DNA of 64,000 bases, taken from positions 62,001 through 126,000 of the forward strand of contig NW_022148578.1 of NCBI RefSeq assembly GCF_901933205.1, read 5' to 3'. Below the pieces are notes generated by a model. That model saw only the letters and a list, made by a program, of their open reading frames with translations, was not told the origin of the DNA and did no database searches. Origin of the DNA: Camarhynchus parvulus (lineage: Eukaryota; Chordata; Aves; Passeriformes; Thraupidae). The first letter of the stretch is position 1; the number at the start of each line of letters is the position of its first letter. Shown here piece after piece: positions 50,286 through 59,977 of this stretch. Position numbers and translations under genes: made by a program.

Positions 50286-50350
50286 TTAGATGCCGTCTCT
50301 TGTCACGGCTACAACCTTAGCAAAAGCGCTTTCCCATATTTCTTGCAAGG
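50286..50350 (+). repeat. Diverged linker and monomer start
   Basis: TTTAGATGCCGTCTCTTGTC, then ACGGCTACAACC and AAAAGCGCTTTCCC, differ from neighbours by several one- to four-base insertions. The core start ATGTCTCGC is changed to ATATTTCTTGC. It is one of very few monomers without the ATG. Confidence 0.78.
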
Positions 50351-51117
50351 AGAAACTGTGCCAGGACAGAAAACATCTCCTATCGTGTTCTAGAGGTTGC
50401 ACAAAGGTTTGCAGAGTGTTTTGCACCAAGGAAAAGAAAGTCGTCCAAAACTCCTTCTATTGCAATATTCATGTGAATGCAAAAGGCAGGAGAGTGGTAA
50501 GGTACTGTTTTCTATCAGTTTGCAAGCTGCACCCACAATGCCAGTGTTGTGCTGCTTCGTTTCTTTAGCCGTCTCTTGTCACCTACACCTTAGCAAAAGC
50601 TTTCCCACTATGTCTCGCAAGGAGAAACTGTGCCAGGACAGAAAACATCTCCTATCGTGTTCTAGAGGTTGCACAAAGGTTTTGCAGAGTGTTTTGCACC
50701 AAGGAAAAGAAAGTCGTCCAAAACTCCTTCTATTGCAATATTCATGTGAATGCAAAAGGCAGGAGAGTGGTAAGGTACTGTTTTCTATCAGTTTGCAAGC
50801 TGCACCCACAATGCCAGTGTTGTGCTGCTTCGTTCTTCGCCTTTAGCGCGTCTCTTGTCACCTACACCTTAGCAAAAAGCTTTCCCACTATGTCTCGCAA
50901 GGAGAAACTGTGCCAGGACAGAAAACATCTCCTATCGTGTTCTAGAGGTTGCACAAAGCTTTGCAGAGTGTTTTGCACCAAGGAAAAGAAAGTCGTCCAA
51001 AACTCCTTCTATTGCAATATTCATGTGAATGCAAAAGGCAGGAGAGTGGTAAGGTACTGTTTTCTATCAGTTTGCAAGCTGCACCCACAATGCAAGTGTT
51101 GTGCTGCTTCGTTCTTT

Positions 51118-51259
51118 GGGAAGATGCCGCCTCTCCGGCTACCGGAGGCAAGACGGCTTCTCGCAAAGAGCATTTTGCTTCGCCGCGCGTCCAGCGCGGC
51201 TTCACTGAAAGACGCCGGGAGTGGCGCTTAGCTTAGGAGAGATCTGTATCTTCGTCTTT
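51118..51259 (+). repeat. GC-rich hairpin linker 4
   Basis: This linker of about 142 bp begins GGGAAGATGCCGCC. The first stem CTCCGG-CTA-CCGGAG lies at 51133-51147. The second stem is a perfect seven-base pairing, GCCGCGC (51182-51188) with GCGCGGC (51194-51200), closing a five-base loop. It ends with CTTCGTCTTT at 51250-51259; the left copy of that repeat is shortened to GTTCTTTGGG. Confidence 0.84.
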
Positions 51260-51302
51260 AGCGTCTCTTGTCACCTACACCTTAGCAAAAAGCTTTCCCA
51301 CT

Positions 51303-52643
51303 ATGTCTCGCAAGGAGAAACTGTGCCAGGACAAAAAACATCTCCTATCGTGTTCTAGAGGTTCCACGGAGGTCTGCAGAGTCTTTTGCACCAAGGAAAA
51401 GAAAGTCGTCCAAAACTCCTTCTATTGCAATATTCATGTGAATGGAAAAGGCAGGAGAGTGGTAAGGTACTGTTTTCTATCAGTTTGCAAGCTGCACCCA
51501 CAATGCCAGTGTTGTGCTGCTTCGTTCTTCGCCTTTAGCGTCTCTTGTCACCTACACCTTAGCAAAAGCTTTCCCACTATGTCTCGCAAGGAGAAACTGT
51601 GCCAGGACAGAAAACATCTCCTATCGTGTTCTAGAGGTTGCACAAAGCTTTGCAGAGTGTTTTGCACCAAGGAAAAGAAAGTCGTCCAAAACTCCTTCTA
51701 TTGCAATATTCATGTGAATGCAAAAGGCAGGAGAGTGGTAAGGTACTGTTTTCTATCAGTTTGCAAGCTGCACCCACAATGCCAGTGTTGTGCTGCTTCC
51801 TTCTTCGCCTTTAGCGTCTCTTGTCACCTACACCTTAGCAAAAGCTTTCCCACTATGTCTCGCAAGGAGAAACTGTGCCAGGACAGAAAACATCTCCTAT
51901 CGTGTTCTAGAGGTTGCACAAAGGTTTGCAGAGTGTTTTGCACCAAGGAAAAGAAAGTCGTCCAAAACTCCTTCTATTGCAATATTCATGTGAATGCAAA
52001 AGGCAGGAGAGTGGTAAGGTACTGTTTTCTATCAGTTTGCAAGCTGCACCCACAATGCCAGTGTTGTGCTTCTTCGTTCTTCGCCTTTAGCGTCTCTTGT
52101 CACCTACAACCTAGCAAAAGCCTTCCCACTATGTCTCGCAAGGAGAAACTGTGCCAGGACAGAAAACATCTCCTATCGTCTTCTAGAGGTTGCACAAAGC
52201 TTTGCAGAGTGTTTTGCACCAAGGAAAAGAAAGTCGTCCAAAACTCCTTCTATTGCAATATTCATGTGAATGCAAAAGGCAGGAGAGTGGTAAGGTACTG
52301 TTTTCTATCAGTTTGCAAGCTGCACCCACAATGCCAGTGTTGTGCTGCTTCGTTCTTCGCCTTTAGCGTCTCTTGTCACCTACACCTTAGCAAAAGCTTT
52401 CCCACTATGTCTCGCAAGGAGAAACTGTGCCAGGACAGAAAACATCTCCTATCGTGTTCCAGAGGTTGCACAAAGTTTTGCAGAGTGTTTTGCACCAAGG
52501 AAAAGAAAGTCGTCCAAAACTCCTTCTATTGCAATATTCATGTGAATGCAAAAGGCAGGAGAGTGGTAAGGTACTGTTTTCTATCAGTTTGCAAGCTGCA
52601 CCCACAATGCCAGTGTTGTGCTGCTTTGTTCTTCGCCTTTTAG
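51303..52643 (+). other. Longest open frame, 446 codons across five monomers; doubtful coding
   Basis: Starting at the ATG of the diverged monomer, one frame stays open through five 276 bp monomers and stops at TTTTAG in a linker with four T. It would encode a 92-residue repeat with about 12 cysteines, including CTKVC, VFCTK and QCQCC, and many lysines and arginines. There is no signal peptide or recognisable domain. Against coding: diagnostic core substitutions between subfamilies fall about equally on codon positions one, two and three, and most copies to the left are frameshifted. I favour an accidental open frame in a 276 bp repeat. Confidence 0.15.
51579..51854 (+). repeat. Reference monomer of the right subfamily (276 bp)
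   Basis: This copy carries the alleles that distinguish the right third of the window: TCTCGCAAGG, TTTGCAGAG, AAAGTCGTCC, TTCTATTGCAAT, TTTTCTATCAG, AAGCTGCACCCAC, CTTAGCAAAAG and TTTCCCACT. It also has AGCTTTGCAG, the C-type allele that matters for the higher-order structure. At 276 bp it equals 92 codons, so the ATG frame can stay open into the next copy. It differs from the left reference by about a dozen core substitutions and one base of length. Confidence 0.95.
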
Positions 52644-52917
52644 CGTCTCTTGTCACCTACAACTTAGCAAAAGCTTTCCCACTATGTCTCGCAAGGAGAA
52701 ACTGTGCCAGGACAGAAAACATCTCCTATCGTGTTCTAGAGGTTGCACAAAGCTTTGCAGAGTGTTTTGCACCAAGGAAAAGAAAGTCGTCCAAAACTCC
52801 TTCTATTGCAATATTCATGTGAATGCAAAAGGCAGGAGAGTGGTAAGGTACTGTTTTCTATCAGTTTGCAAGCTGCACCCACAATGCCAGTGTTGTGCTG
52901 CTTCGTTCTTCGCCTTT

Positions 52918-52990
52918 GGAAGATGCGTAAAGCTAAAAACATGTGCTCGGCTCTGCGAAAGAGGGGGGGCAGAAGCTTATCTTCGTCTTT
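52918..52990 (+). repeat. Short purine-rich long-linker variant 5
   Basis: A 73 bp linker begins GGAAGATGCG and contains a run of seven G (GAGGGGGGGC). It lacks the CTCCGG hairpin and ends with CTTCGTCTTT. It separates a C-type monomer from a T-type monomer inside phrase 4. The G run would be a difficult site for sequencing, so its exact length is uncertain. Confidence 0.75.
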
Positions 52991-53033
52991 AGCGTCTCTT
53001 GTCACCTACACCTTAGCAAAAAGCTTTCCCACT

Positions 53034-53042
53034 ATGTCAATG
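53034..53042 (+). repeat. Six-base duplication at the monomer ATG
   Basis: ATGTCA precedes a normal ATGTCTCGC, so the start motif is partly doubled. The duplication is six bases and keeps the phase of the ATG frame. It follows short linker 5. Confidence 0.75.
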
Positions 53043-53549
53043 TCTCGCAAGGAGAAACTGTGCCAGGACAGAAAACATCTCCTATCGTGTTCCAGATGTT
53101 GCACTAAGTTTTGCAGAGTGTTTTGCACCAAGGAAAAGAAAGTCGTCCAAAACTCCTTCTATTGCAATATTCATGTGAATGCAAAAGGCAGGAGAGTGGT
53201 AAGGTACTGTTTTCTATCAGTTTGCAAGCTGCACCCACAATGCCAGTGTTGTGCTGCTTCGTTCTTCGCCTTTAGCGTCTCTTGTCACCTACACCTTAGC
53301 AAAAGCTTTCCCACTATGTCTCGCAAGGAGAAACTGTGCCAGGACAGAAAACATCTCCTATCGTGTTCTAGAGGTTGCACAAAGCTTTGCAGAGTGTTTT
53401 GCACCAAGGAAAAGAAAGTCGTCCAAAACTCCTTCTATTGCAATATTCATGTGAATGCAAAAGGCAGGAGAGTGGTAAGGTACTGTTTTCTATCAGTTTG
53501 CAAGCTGCACCCGCAGTGCAAGTGTTGTGCTGCTTCGTTCTTCGTCTTT

Positions 53550-53672
53550 GGGAAGATGCCACTCTCTCCGGCTACCGGAGGCAAAAAACGCTTCTATCAA
53601 AAGATGTGTTGCGCCGATTTTGAAAGACACTACGAGTGCGCGTTTTAGCGAGAGCTCTGTATCTTCGTCTTT
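53550..53672 (+). repeat. GC-rich hairpin linker 6
   Basis: The first stem CTCCGG-CTA-CCGGAG is intact (53566-53580), and the segment ends in the usual CTTCGTCTTT. The middle is less GC-rich than in linkers 1, 2 and 4, and the second hairpin is gone. It is preceded by a C-type monomer with GCAGTGCAAGTG, an allele shared with the monomer before linker 1. Confidence 0.8.
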
Positions 53673-54502
53673 AGCGTCTCTTGTCACCTACACCTTAGCA
53701 AAAAGCTTTCCCACTATGTCTCGCAAGGAGAAACTGTGCCAGGACAAAAACATCTCCTATCGTGTTCTAGAGGGTGCACGGAGGTCTGCAGAGTGTTTTG
53801 CACCAAGGAAAAGAAAGTCGTCCAAAACTCCTTCTATTGCAATATTCATGTGAATGCAAAAGGCAGGAGAGTGGTAAGGTACTGTTTTCTATCAGTTTGC
53901 AAGCTGCACCCACAATGCCAGTGTTGTGCTGCTTCGTTCTTCGCCTTTTAGCGTCTCTTGTCACCTACACCTTAGCAAAAGCTTTCCCACTATGTCTCGC
54001 AAGGAGAAACTGTGCCAGGACAGAAAACATCTCCTATCGTGTTCTAGAGGTTGCACAAAGTTTTGCAGAGTGTTTTGCACCAAGGAAAAGAAAGTCGTCC
54101 AAAACTCCTTCTATTGCAATATTCATGTGAATGCAAAAGGCAGGAGAGTGGTAAGGTACTGTTTTCTATCAGTTTGCAAGCTGCACCCACAATGCCAGTG
54201 TTGTGCTGCTTCGTTCTTCGCCTTTTAGCGTCTCTTGTCACCTACAACCTTGCAAAAGCCTTCCCACTATGTCTCGCAAGGAGAAACTGTGCCAGGACAG
54301 AAAACATCTCCTATCGTGTTCTAGAGGTTGCACAAAGCTTTGCAGAGTGTTTTGCACCAAGGAAAAGAAAGTCGTCCAAAACTCCTTCTATTGCAATATT
54401 CATGTGAATGCAAAAGGCAGGAGAGTGGTAAGGTACTGTTTTCTATCAGTTTGCAAGCTGCACCCACAATGCCAGTGTTGTGCTGCTTCGTTCTTCGCCT
54501 TT

Positions 54503-54583
54503 AAATGTTCCGCTACGGAGGGAAGAGCGGCAAAATGTGTGGCGCGGCTCGAGGGGGCCGGAGAGCTACGTATCTTCGTCTTT
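54503..54583 (+). repeat. Short GC-rich linker 7
   Basis: An 81 bp linker starts AAATGTTCCGCTACGGAG and contains GGCGCGGCTCGAGGGGGCCG. It ends GAGAGCTACGTATCTTCG, like the tail of linker 1. The CCGGAG arm has changed to CGGAG. It lies between a C-type and a T-type monomer in phrase 5. Confidence 0.75.
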
Positions 54584-55139
54584 ATGCGTCTCTTGTCACC
54601 TACACCTATAGCAAAAAGCTTTCCCACTATGTCTCGCAAGGAGAAACTGTGCCAGGACAGAAAACATCTCCTATCGTGTTCTAGAGGTTGCACAAAGTTT
54701 TGCAGAGTGTTTTGCACCAAGGAAAAGAAAGTCGTCCAAAACTCCTTCTATTGCAATATTCATGTGAATGCAAAAGGCAGGAGAGTGGTAAGGTACTGTT
54801 TTCTATCAGTTTGCAAGCTGCACCCACAATGCCAGTGTTGTGCTGCTTCGTTCTTCGCCTTTTAGCGTCTCTTGTCACCTACACCTTAGCAAAAGCTTTC
54901 CCACTATGTCTCGCAAGGAGAAACTGTGCCAGGACAGAAAACATCTCCTATCGTCTTCTAGAGGTTGCACAAAGCTTTGCAGAGTGTTTTGCACCAAGGA
55001 AAAGAAAGTCGTCCAAAACTCCTTCTATTGCAATATTCATGTGAATGCAAAAGGCAGGAGAGTGGTAAGGTACTGTTTTCTATCAGTTTGCAAGCTGCAC
55101 CCACAATGCCAGTGTTGTGCTGCTTCGTTCTTCGTCTTT

Positions 55140-55270
55140 GGGAAGATGCCGGCTACGGAGAAGAGGCTTCTAGCGCAAAGAGCATTGTGGCTCGCGCCGC
55201 GGCGCCCGGAGCCGGCCACTGAAAGACGCCGGGGGACGGGTTAGCTTAGAGAGTCCGTATCTTCGTCTTT
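55140..55270 (+). repeat. GC-rich linker 8 with perfect palindrome
   Basis: This linker of about 131 bp begins GGGAAGATGCCGGCTACGGAG, in which the first hairpin is shortened. The second hairpin position holds the perfect 12-base palindrome GCGCCGCGGCGC (55194-55205). The CACTGAAAGACGCCGGG and TATCTTCGTCTTT elements are retained. It precedes the last diverged monomer at 55314. Confidence 0.8.
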
Positions 55271-55583
55271 AGCGTCTCTTGTCACCTACACCTTAGCAAA
55301 AAGCTTTCCCACTATGTCTCGCAAGGAGAAACTGTGCCAGGACAAAAACATCTCCTATCGTGTTCTAGAGGTTGCACGGAGGTCTGCAGAGTGTTTTGCA
55401 CCAAGGAAAAGAAAGTCGTCCAAAACTCCTTCTATTGCAATATTCATGTGAATGGAAAAGGCAGGAGAGTGGTAAGGTACTGTTTTCTATCAGTTTGCAA
55501 GCTGCACCCACAATGCCAGTGTTGTGCTGCTTCGTTCTTTCGCCTTTGCGTCTCTTACACTACACCAGCAAAAGCTTTCCACT

Positions 55584-55733
55584 ATGTCTCGCAAGAGAAA
55601 CTATGCAGACGAACATCTATGTGGGAGGAGAGTGGAATACGTTTCTACAAGCTGCACCACAAGCCAGGTTGTGCTGCTTGTTCTTGCCTTTAGCGTCTCT
55701 TGTCACCTACAACTTAGCAAAAGCTTTCCCACT
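55584..55733 (+). repeat. Collapsed monomer (150 bp)
   Basis: This monomer runs from one ATGTCT to the next in 150 bp instead of 276. It keeps ATGTCTCGCAAG, then a compressed GAACATCTATGTGGGAGGAG, then AAGCTGCACCACAAGCCAGG and a normal linker. Several deletions and point changes are scattered through it, unlike a single clean deletion. It follows the last diverged monomer and closes the higher-order zone. Confidence 0.82.
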
Positions 55734-55792
55734 ATGTCTCGCAAGGAGAAACTGTGCCAGGACAGAAAACATCTCCTATCGTGTTCTAGAGG

Positions 55793-56800
55793 TTGCACAA
55801 AGCTTTGCAGAGTGTTTTGCACCAAGGAAAAGAAAGTCGTCCAAAACTCCTTCTATTGCAATATTCATGTGAATGCAAAAGGCAGGAGAGTGGTAAGGTA
55901 CTGTTTTCTATCAGTTTGCAAGCTGCACCCACAATGCCAGTGTTGTGCTGCTTCGTTCTTCGCCTTTTAGCGTCTCTTGTCACCTACACCTTAGAAAAAG
56001 CCTTTCCCACTATGTCTCGCAAGGAGAAACTGTGCCAGGACAGAAAACATCTCCTATCGTGTTCTAGAGGTTGCACAAAGGTTTGCAGAGTGTTTTGCAC
56101 CAAGGAAAAGAAAGTCGTCCAAAACTCCTTCTATTGCAATATTCATGTGAATGCAAAAGGCAGGAGAGTGGTAAGGTACTGTTTTCTATCAGTTTGCAAG
56201 CTGCACCCACAATGCCAGTGTTGTGCTGCTTTCTTCTTCGCCTTTAGCGTCTCTTGTCACCTACACCTTAGCAAAAGCTTTCCCACTATGTCTCGCAAGG
56301 AGAAACTGTGCCAGGACAGAAAACATCTCCTATCGTGTTCTAGAGGTTGCACAAAGGTTTGCAGAGTGTTTTGCACCAAGGAAAAGAAAGTCGTCCAAAA
56401 CTCCTTCTATTGCAATATTCATGTGAATGCAAAAGGCAGGAGAGTGGTAAGGTACTGTTTTCTATCAGTTTGCAAGCTGCACCCACAATGCCAGTGTTGT
56501 GCTGCTTCGTTCTTCGTCTTTAGCGTCTCTTGTCACCTACACCTTAGCAAAAGCTTTCCCACTATGTCTCGCAAGGAGAAACTGTGCCAGGACAGAAAAC
56601 ATCTCCTATCGTGTTCTAGAGGTTGCACAAAGGTTTGCAGAGTGTTTTGCACCAAGGAAAAGAAAGTCGTCCAAAACTCCTTCTATTGCAATATTCATGT
56701 GAATGCAAAAGGCAGGAGAGTGGTAAGGTACTGTTTTCTATCAGTTTGCAAGCTGCACCCACAATGCCAGTGTTGTGCTGCTTCGCTTTTAGCCTTTTAG
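55793..56800 (+). other. Open frame of 335 codons across four monomers; doubtful coding
   Basis: It begins at a TTG inside a core, changes to the 92-residue cysteine-rich phase after a linker indel near 56000, and runs until a four-T TTTTAG near 56800. It shows the same repeat as the frame at 51303 and has no independent start signal. Confidence 0.1.
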
Positions 56801-58456
56801 CGTCTCTTGTCACCTACACCTTAGCAAAAAGCTTTCCCACTATGTCTCGCAAGGAGAAACTGTGCCAGGACAGAAAACATCTCCTATCGTGTTCTAGAGG
56901 TTGCACAAAGGTTTGCAGAGTGTTTTGCACCAAGGAAAAGAAAGTCGTCCAAAACTCCTTCTATTGCAATATTCATGTGAATGCAAAAGGCAGGAGAGTG
57001 GTAAGGTACTGTTTTCTATCAGTTTGCAAGCTGCACCCACAATGCCAGTGTTGTGCTGCTTCGTTCTTCGCCTTTTAGCGTCTCTTGTCACCTACACCTT
57101 AGCAAAAGCTTTCCCACTATGTCTCGCAAGGAGAAACTGTGCCAGGACAGAAAACATCTCCTATCGTGTTCTAGAGGTTGCACAAAGGTTTGCAGAGTGT
57201 TTTGCACCAAGAGAAAAGAAAGTCGTCCAAAACTCCTTCTATTGCAATATTCATGTGAATGCAAAAGGCAGGAGAGTGGTAAGGTACTGTTTTCTATCAG
57301 TTTGCAAGCTGCAACCCACAATGCCAGTGTTGTGCTGCTTCGTTCTTTAAGTCTCTTTTCTTGTCACCTACACCTTAGAAAAAGCTTTCCCACTATGTCT
57401 CGCAAGGAGAAACTGTGCCAGGACAGAAAAACATCTCCTATCGTGTTCTAGAGGTTGCACAAAGGTTTGCAGAGTGTTTTGCACCAAGGAAAAGAAAGTC
57501 GTCCAAAACTCCTTCTATTGCAATATTCATGTGAATGCAAAAGGCAGGAGAGTGGTAAGGTACTGTTTTCTATCAGTTTGCAAGCTGCACCCACAATGCC
57601 AGTGTTGTGCTGCTTGTTCTGCCTTATAGCCTCTCTTGTCACCTACACCTTAGCAAAAGCTTTCCCACTATGTCTCGCAAGGAGAAACTGTGCCAGGACA
57701 GAAAACATCTCCTATCGTGTTCTAGAGGTTGCACAAAGGTTTGCAGAGTGTTTTGCACCAAGGAAAAGAAAGTCGTCCAAAACTCCTTCTATTGCAATAT
57801 TCATGTGAATGCAAAAGGCAGGAGAGTGGTAAGGTACTGTTTTCTATCAGTTTGCAAGCTGCACCCACAATGCCAGTGTTGTGCTGCTTCGTTCTTCGCC
57901 TTTAAGCGTCTCTTTGTCACCTACACCTTAGAAAAAGCTTTCCCACTATGTCTCGCAAGGAGAAACTGTGCCAGGACAGAAAACATCTCCTATCGTGTTC
58001 TAGAGGTTGCACAAAGGTTTGCAGAGTGTTTTGCACCAAGGAAAAGAAAGTCGTCCAAAACTCCTTCTATTGCAATATTCATGTGAATGCAAAAGGCAGG
58101 AGAGTGGTAAGGTACTGTTTTCTATCAGTTTGCAAGCTGCACCCACAATGCCAGTGTTGTGCTGTGCTTCCTTTGTCTGCTCTTTAGCGTCTCTTGTCAC
58201 CTACAACTTAGCAAAAGCTTTCCCACTATGTCTCGCAAGGAGAAACTGTGCCAGGACAAAAAACATCTCCTATCGTGTTCTAGAGGTTGCACAAAGGTTT
58301 GCAGAGTGTTTTGCACCAAGGAAAAGAAAGTCGTCCAAAACTCCTTCTATTGCAATATTCATGTGAATGCAAAAGGCAGGAGAGTGGTAAGGTACTGTTT
58401 TCTATCAGTTTGCAAGCTGCACCCACAATGCCAGTGTTGTGCTGCTTCGTTTTTCG

Positions 58457-58521
58457 AATGCCCCAGAACCCGCCGAAAGACCGAGGGGCTAGCTTCGAGC
58501 AGCTACGTGTATCTTCGCCTT
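58457..58521 (+). repeat. Decayed long linker in zone 5
   Basis: About 65 bp with ATGCCCCAGAACCCGCCGAA, then AAGACCGAGGGGC, and the tail TAGCTTCGAGCAGCTACG before TATCTTCGCC. The tail matches that of linkers 1 and 7 and of the segment at 47227, so it is homologous, but both hairpins are missing. The following monomer is not of the diverged type. Confidence 0.72.
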
Positions 58522-59362
58522 TAGCGTCTCTTGTCACCTACACCTTAGCAAAAGGCTTTCCCACTATGTCTCGCAAGGAGAAACTGTGCCAGGACAGAAA
58601 ACATCTCCTATCGTGTTCTAGAGGTTGCACAAAGGTTTGCAGAGTGTTTTGCACCAAGGAAAAGAAAGTCGTCCAAAACTCCTTCTATTGCAATATTCAT
58701 GTGAATGCAAAAGGCAGGAGAGTGGTAAGGTACTGTTTTCTATCAGTTTGCAAGCTGCACCCACAATGCCAGTGTTGTGCTGCTGCTTCGCTTCTACTGT
58801 TTCTTTAGCGCCGTCTCTTTGTCACCTACACCTTAGAAAAAGCTTTCCCACTATGTCTCGCAAGGAGAAACTGTGCCAGGACAGAAAACATCTCCTATCG
58901 TGTTCTAGAGGTTGCACAAAGGTTTGCAGAGTGTTTTGCACCAAGGAAAAGAAAGTCGTCCAAAACTCCTTCTATTGCAATATTCATGTGAATGCAAAAG
59001 GCAGGAGAGTGGTAAGGTACTGTTTTCTATCAGTTTGCAAGCTGCACCCACAATGCCAGTGTTGTGCTGCTTCGTTTCTTCGCTTTTAGCTGCCTCTTTG
59101 TCACCTACACCTTAGAAAAAGCTTTCCCACTATGTCTCGCAAGGAGAAACTGTGCCAGGACAGAAAACATCTCCTATCGTGTTCTAGAGGTTGCACAAAG
59201 GTTTGCAGAGTGTTTTGCACCAAGGAAAAGAAAGTCGTCCAAAACTCCTTCTATTGCAATATTCATGTGAATGCAAAAGGCAGGAGAGTGGTAAGGTACT
59301 GTTTTCTATCAGTTTGCAAGCTGCACCCACAATGCCAGTGTTGTGCTGCTTCGTTCTTCGCC

Positions 59363-59446
59363 AAGCAGGAAAGGCCAAAAGAGGCGGCGCGGCGCGCGCG
59401 AAAGACGCCGAGCGGCTAGCTTCGAGACCTGTATCTTCTGCCTTTA
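59363..59446 (+). repeat. Decayed long linker with CG-dinucleotide run
   Basis: About 84 bp including GGCGGCGCGGCGCGCGCG, AAAGACGCCGAGCGG and the tail GCTAGCTTCGAGACCTG. The GAAAGACGCCG element is shared with linkers 1, 2, 4 and 8. The CG-rich run can pair with itself. It replaces the short linker between ordinary G-type monomers. Confidence 0.72.
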
Positions 59447-59977
59447 GCGCCCTTGTCACCTACACCTTAGGAAAAGCTTTCCCCACTATGTCTCGCAAGG
59501 AGAAACTGTGCCAGGACAGAAAACATCTCCTATCGTGTTCTAGAGGTTGCACAAAGGTTTGCAGAGTGTTTTGCACCAAGGAAAAGAAAGTCGTCCAAAA
59601 CTCCTTCTATTGCAATATTCATGTGAATGCAAAAGGCAGGAGAGTGGTAAGGTACTGTTTTCTATCAGTTTGCAAGCTGCACCCACAATGCCAGTGTTGT
59701 GCTGCTTCGCTTCTTGGCCTTTAGCGCCTCTCTTGTCACCTACACCTTAGAAAAAGCTTTCCCACTATGTCTCGCAAGGAGAAACTGTGCCAGGACAGAA
59801 AACATCTCCTATCGTGTTCTAGAGGTTGCACAAAGGTTTGCAGAGTGTTTTGCACCAAGGAAAAGAAAGTCGTCCAAAACTCCTTCTATTGCAATATTCA
59901 TGTGAATGCAAAAGGCAGGAGAGTGGTAAGGTACTGTTTTCTATCAGTTTGCAAGCTGCACCCACAATGCCAGTGTT

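Larger units (their letters stand above)
49502..51302 (+). repeat. Higher-order phrase 3 (6 monomers)
   Basis: The first monomer is a weaker version of the diverged type, with GACAAAAACATC, CACGAAGGTTTGCAG and GAGTTTTTTGC. The rest read T, G, G, a G variant with one extra T (AGGTTTTGCAG), and C. The fourth monomer starts abnormally at about 50340, where the ATGTCTCGC motif has become ATATTTCTTGC. The phrase ends in a TGCAAGTG monomer and a full hairpin linker. Confidence 0.78.
51303..53715 (+). repeat. Higher-order phrase 4 (8 monomers, internally divided)
   Basis: The first monomer has GACAAAAAACATC, CCACGGAGGTCTGCAG and GAATGGAAAAGG. It is followed by C, G, C, T and C, then a short linker at 52918, then T and C, then the linker at 53550. 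The T-type monomer after the short linker begins with a duplicated ATGTCA ATGTCT and carries CCAGATGTTGCACTAAG. Except at the copy ending near 52917, the monomers here are 276 bp. Confidence 0.8.
53716..55313 (+). repeat. Higher-order phrase 5 (5 monomers, internally divided)
   Basis: The first monomer has GACAAAAACATC and GGGTGCACGGAGGTCTGCAG. Then come T and C, a short linker at 54503, T and C, and the linker at 55140. The order T, C, short linker, T, C, full linker resembles the end of phrase 4, so the terminal module seems to be a unit in its own right. Confidence 0.78.
46027..55733 (+). repeat. Array zone 4: higher-order repeat region with GC-rich linkers
   Basis: Right-subfamily monomers are grouped by GC-rich linkers of 70-155 bp. 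The monomer after a full linker is diverged (GACAAAAAC, CGGAGGTCTGCAG, sometimes GAATGGAAAAGG). The monomer before most linkers carries AGCTTTGCAG, and in several cases TGCAAGTGTTG. Such diverged first monomers begin at 46221, 48326, 49502, 51303, 53716 and 55314, giving phrases of 7, 4, 6, 8 and 5 monomers. This nested periodicity is the definition of a higher-order repeat, although phrase length is not fixed. Confidence 0.88.

Noticed and set aside
46027..55270. GC-rich linkers as coding exons continuing the core frame
   Set aside because: The readable extension differs completely between linkers because indels are not multiples of three, whereas the DNA hairpins are conserved.
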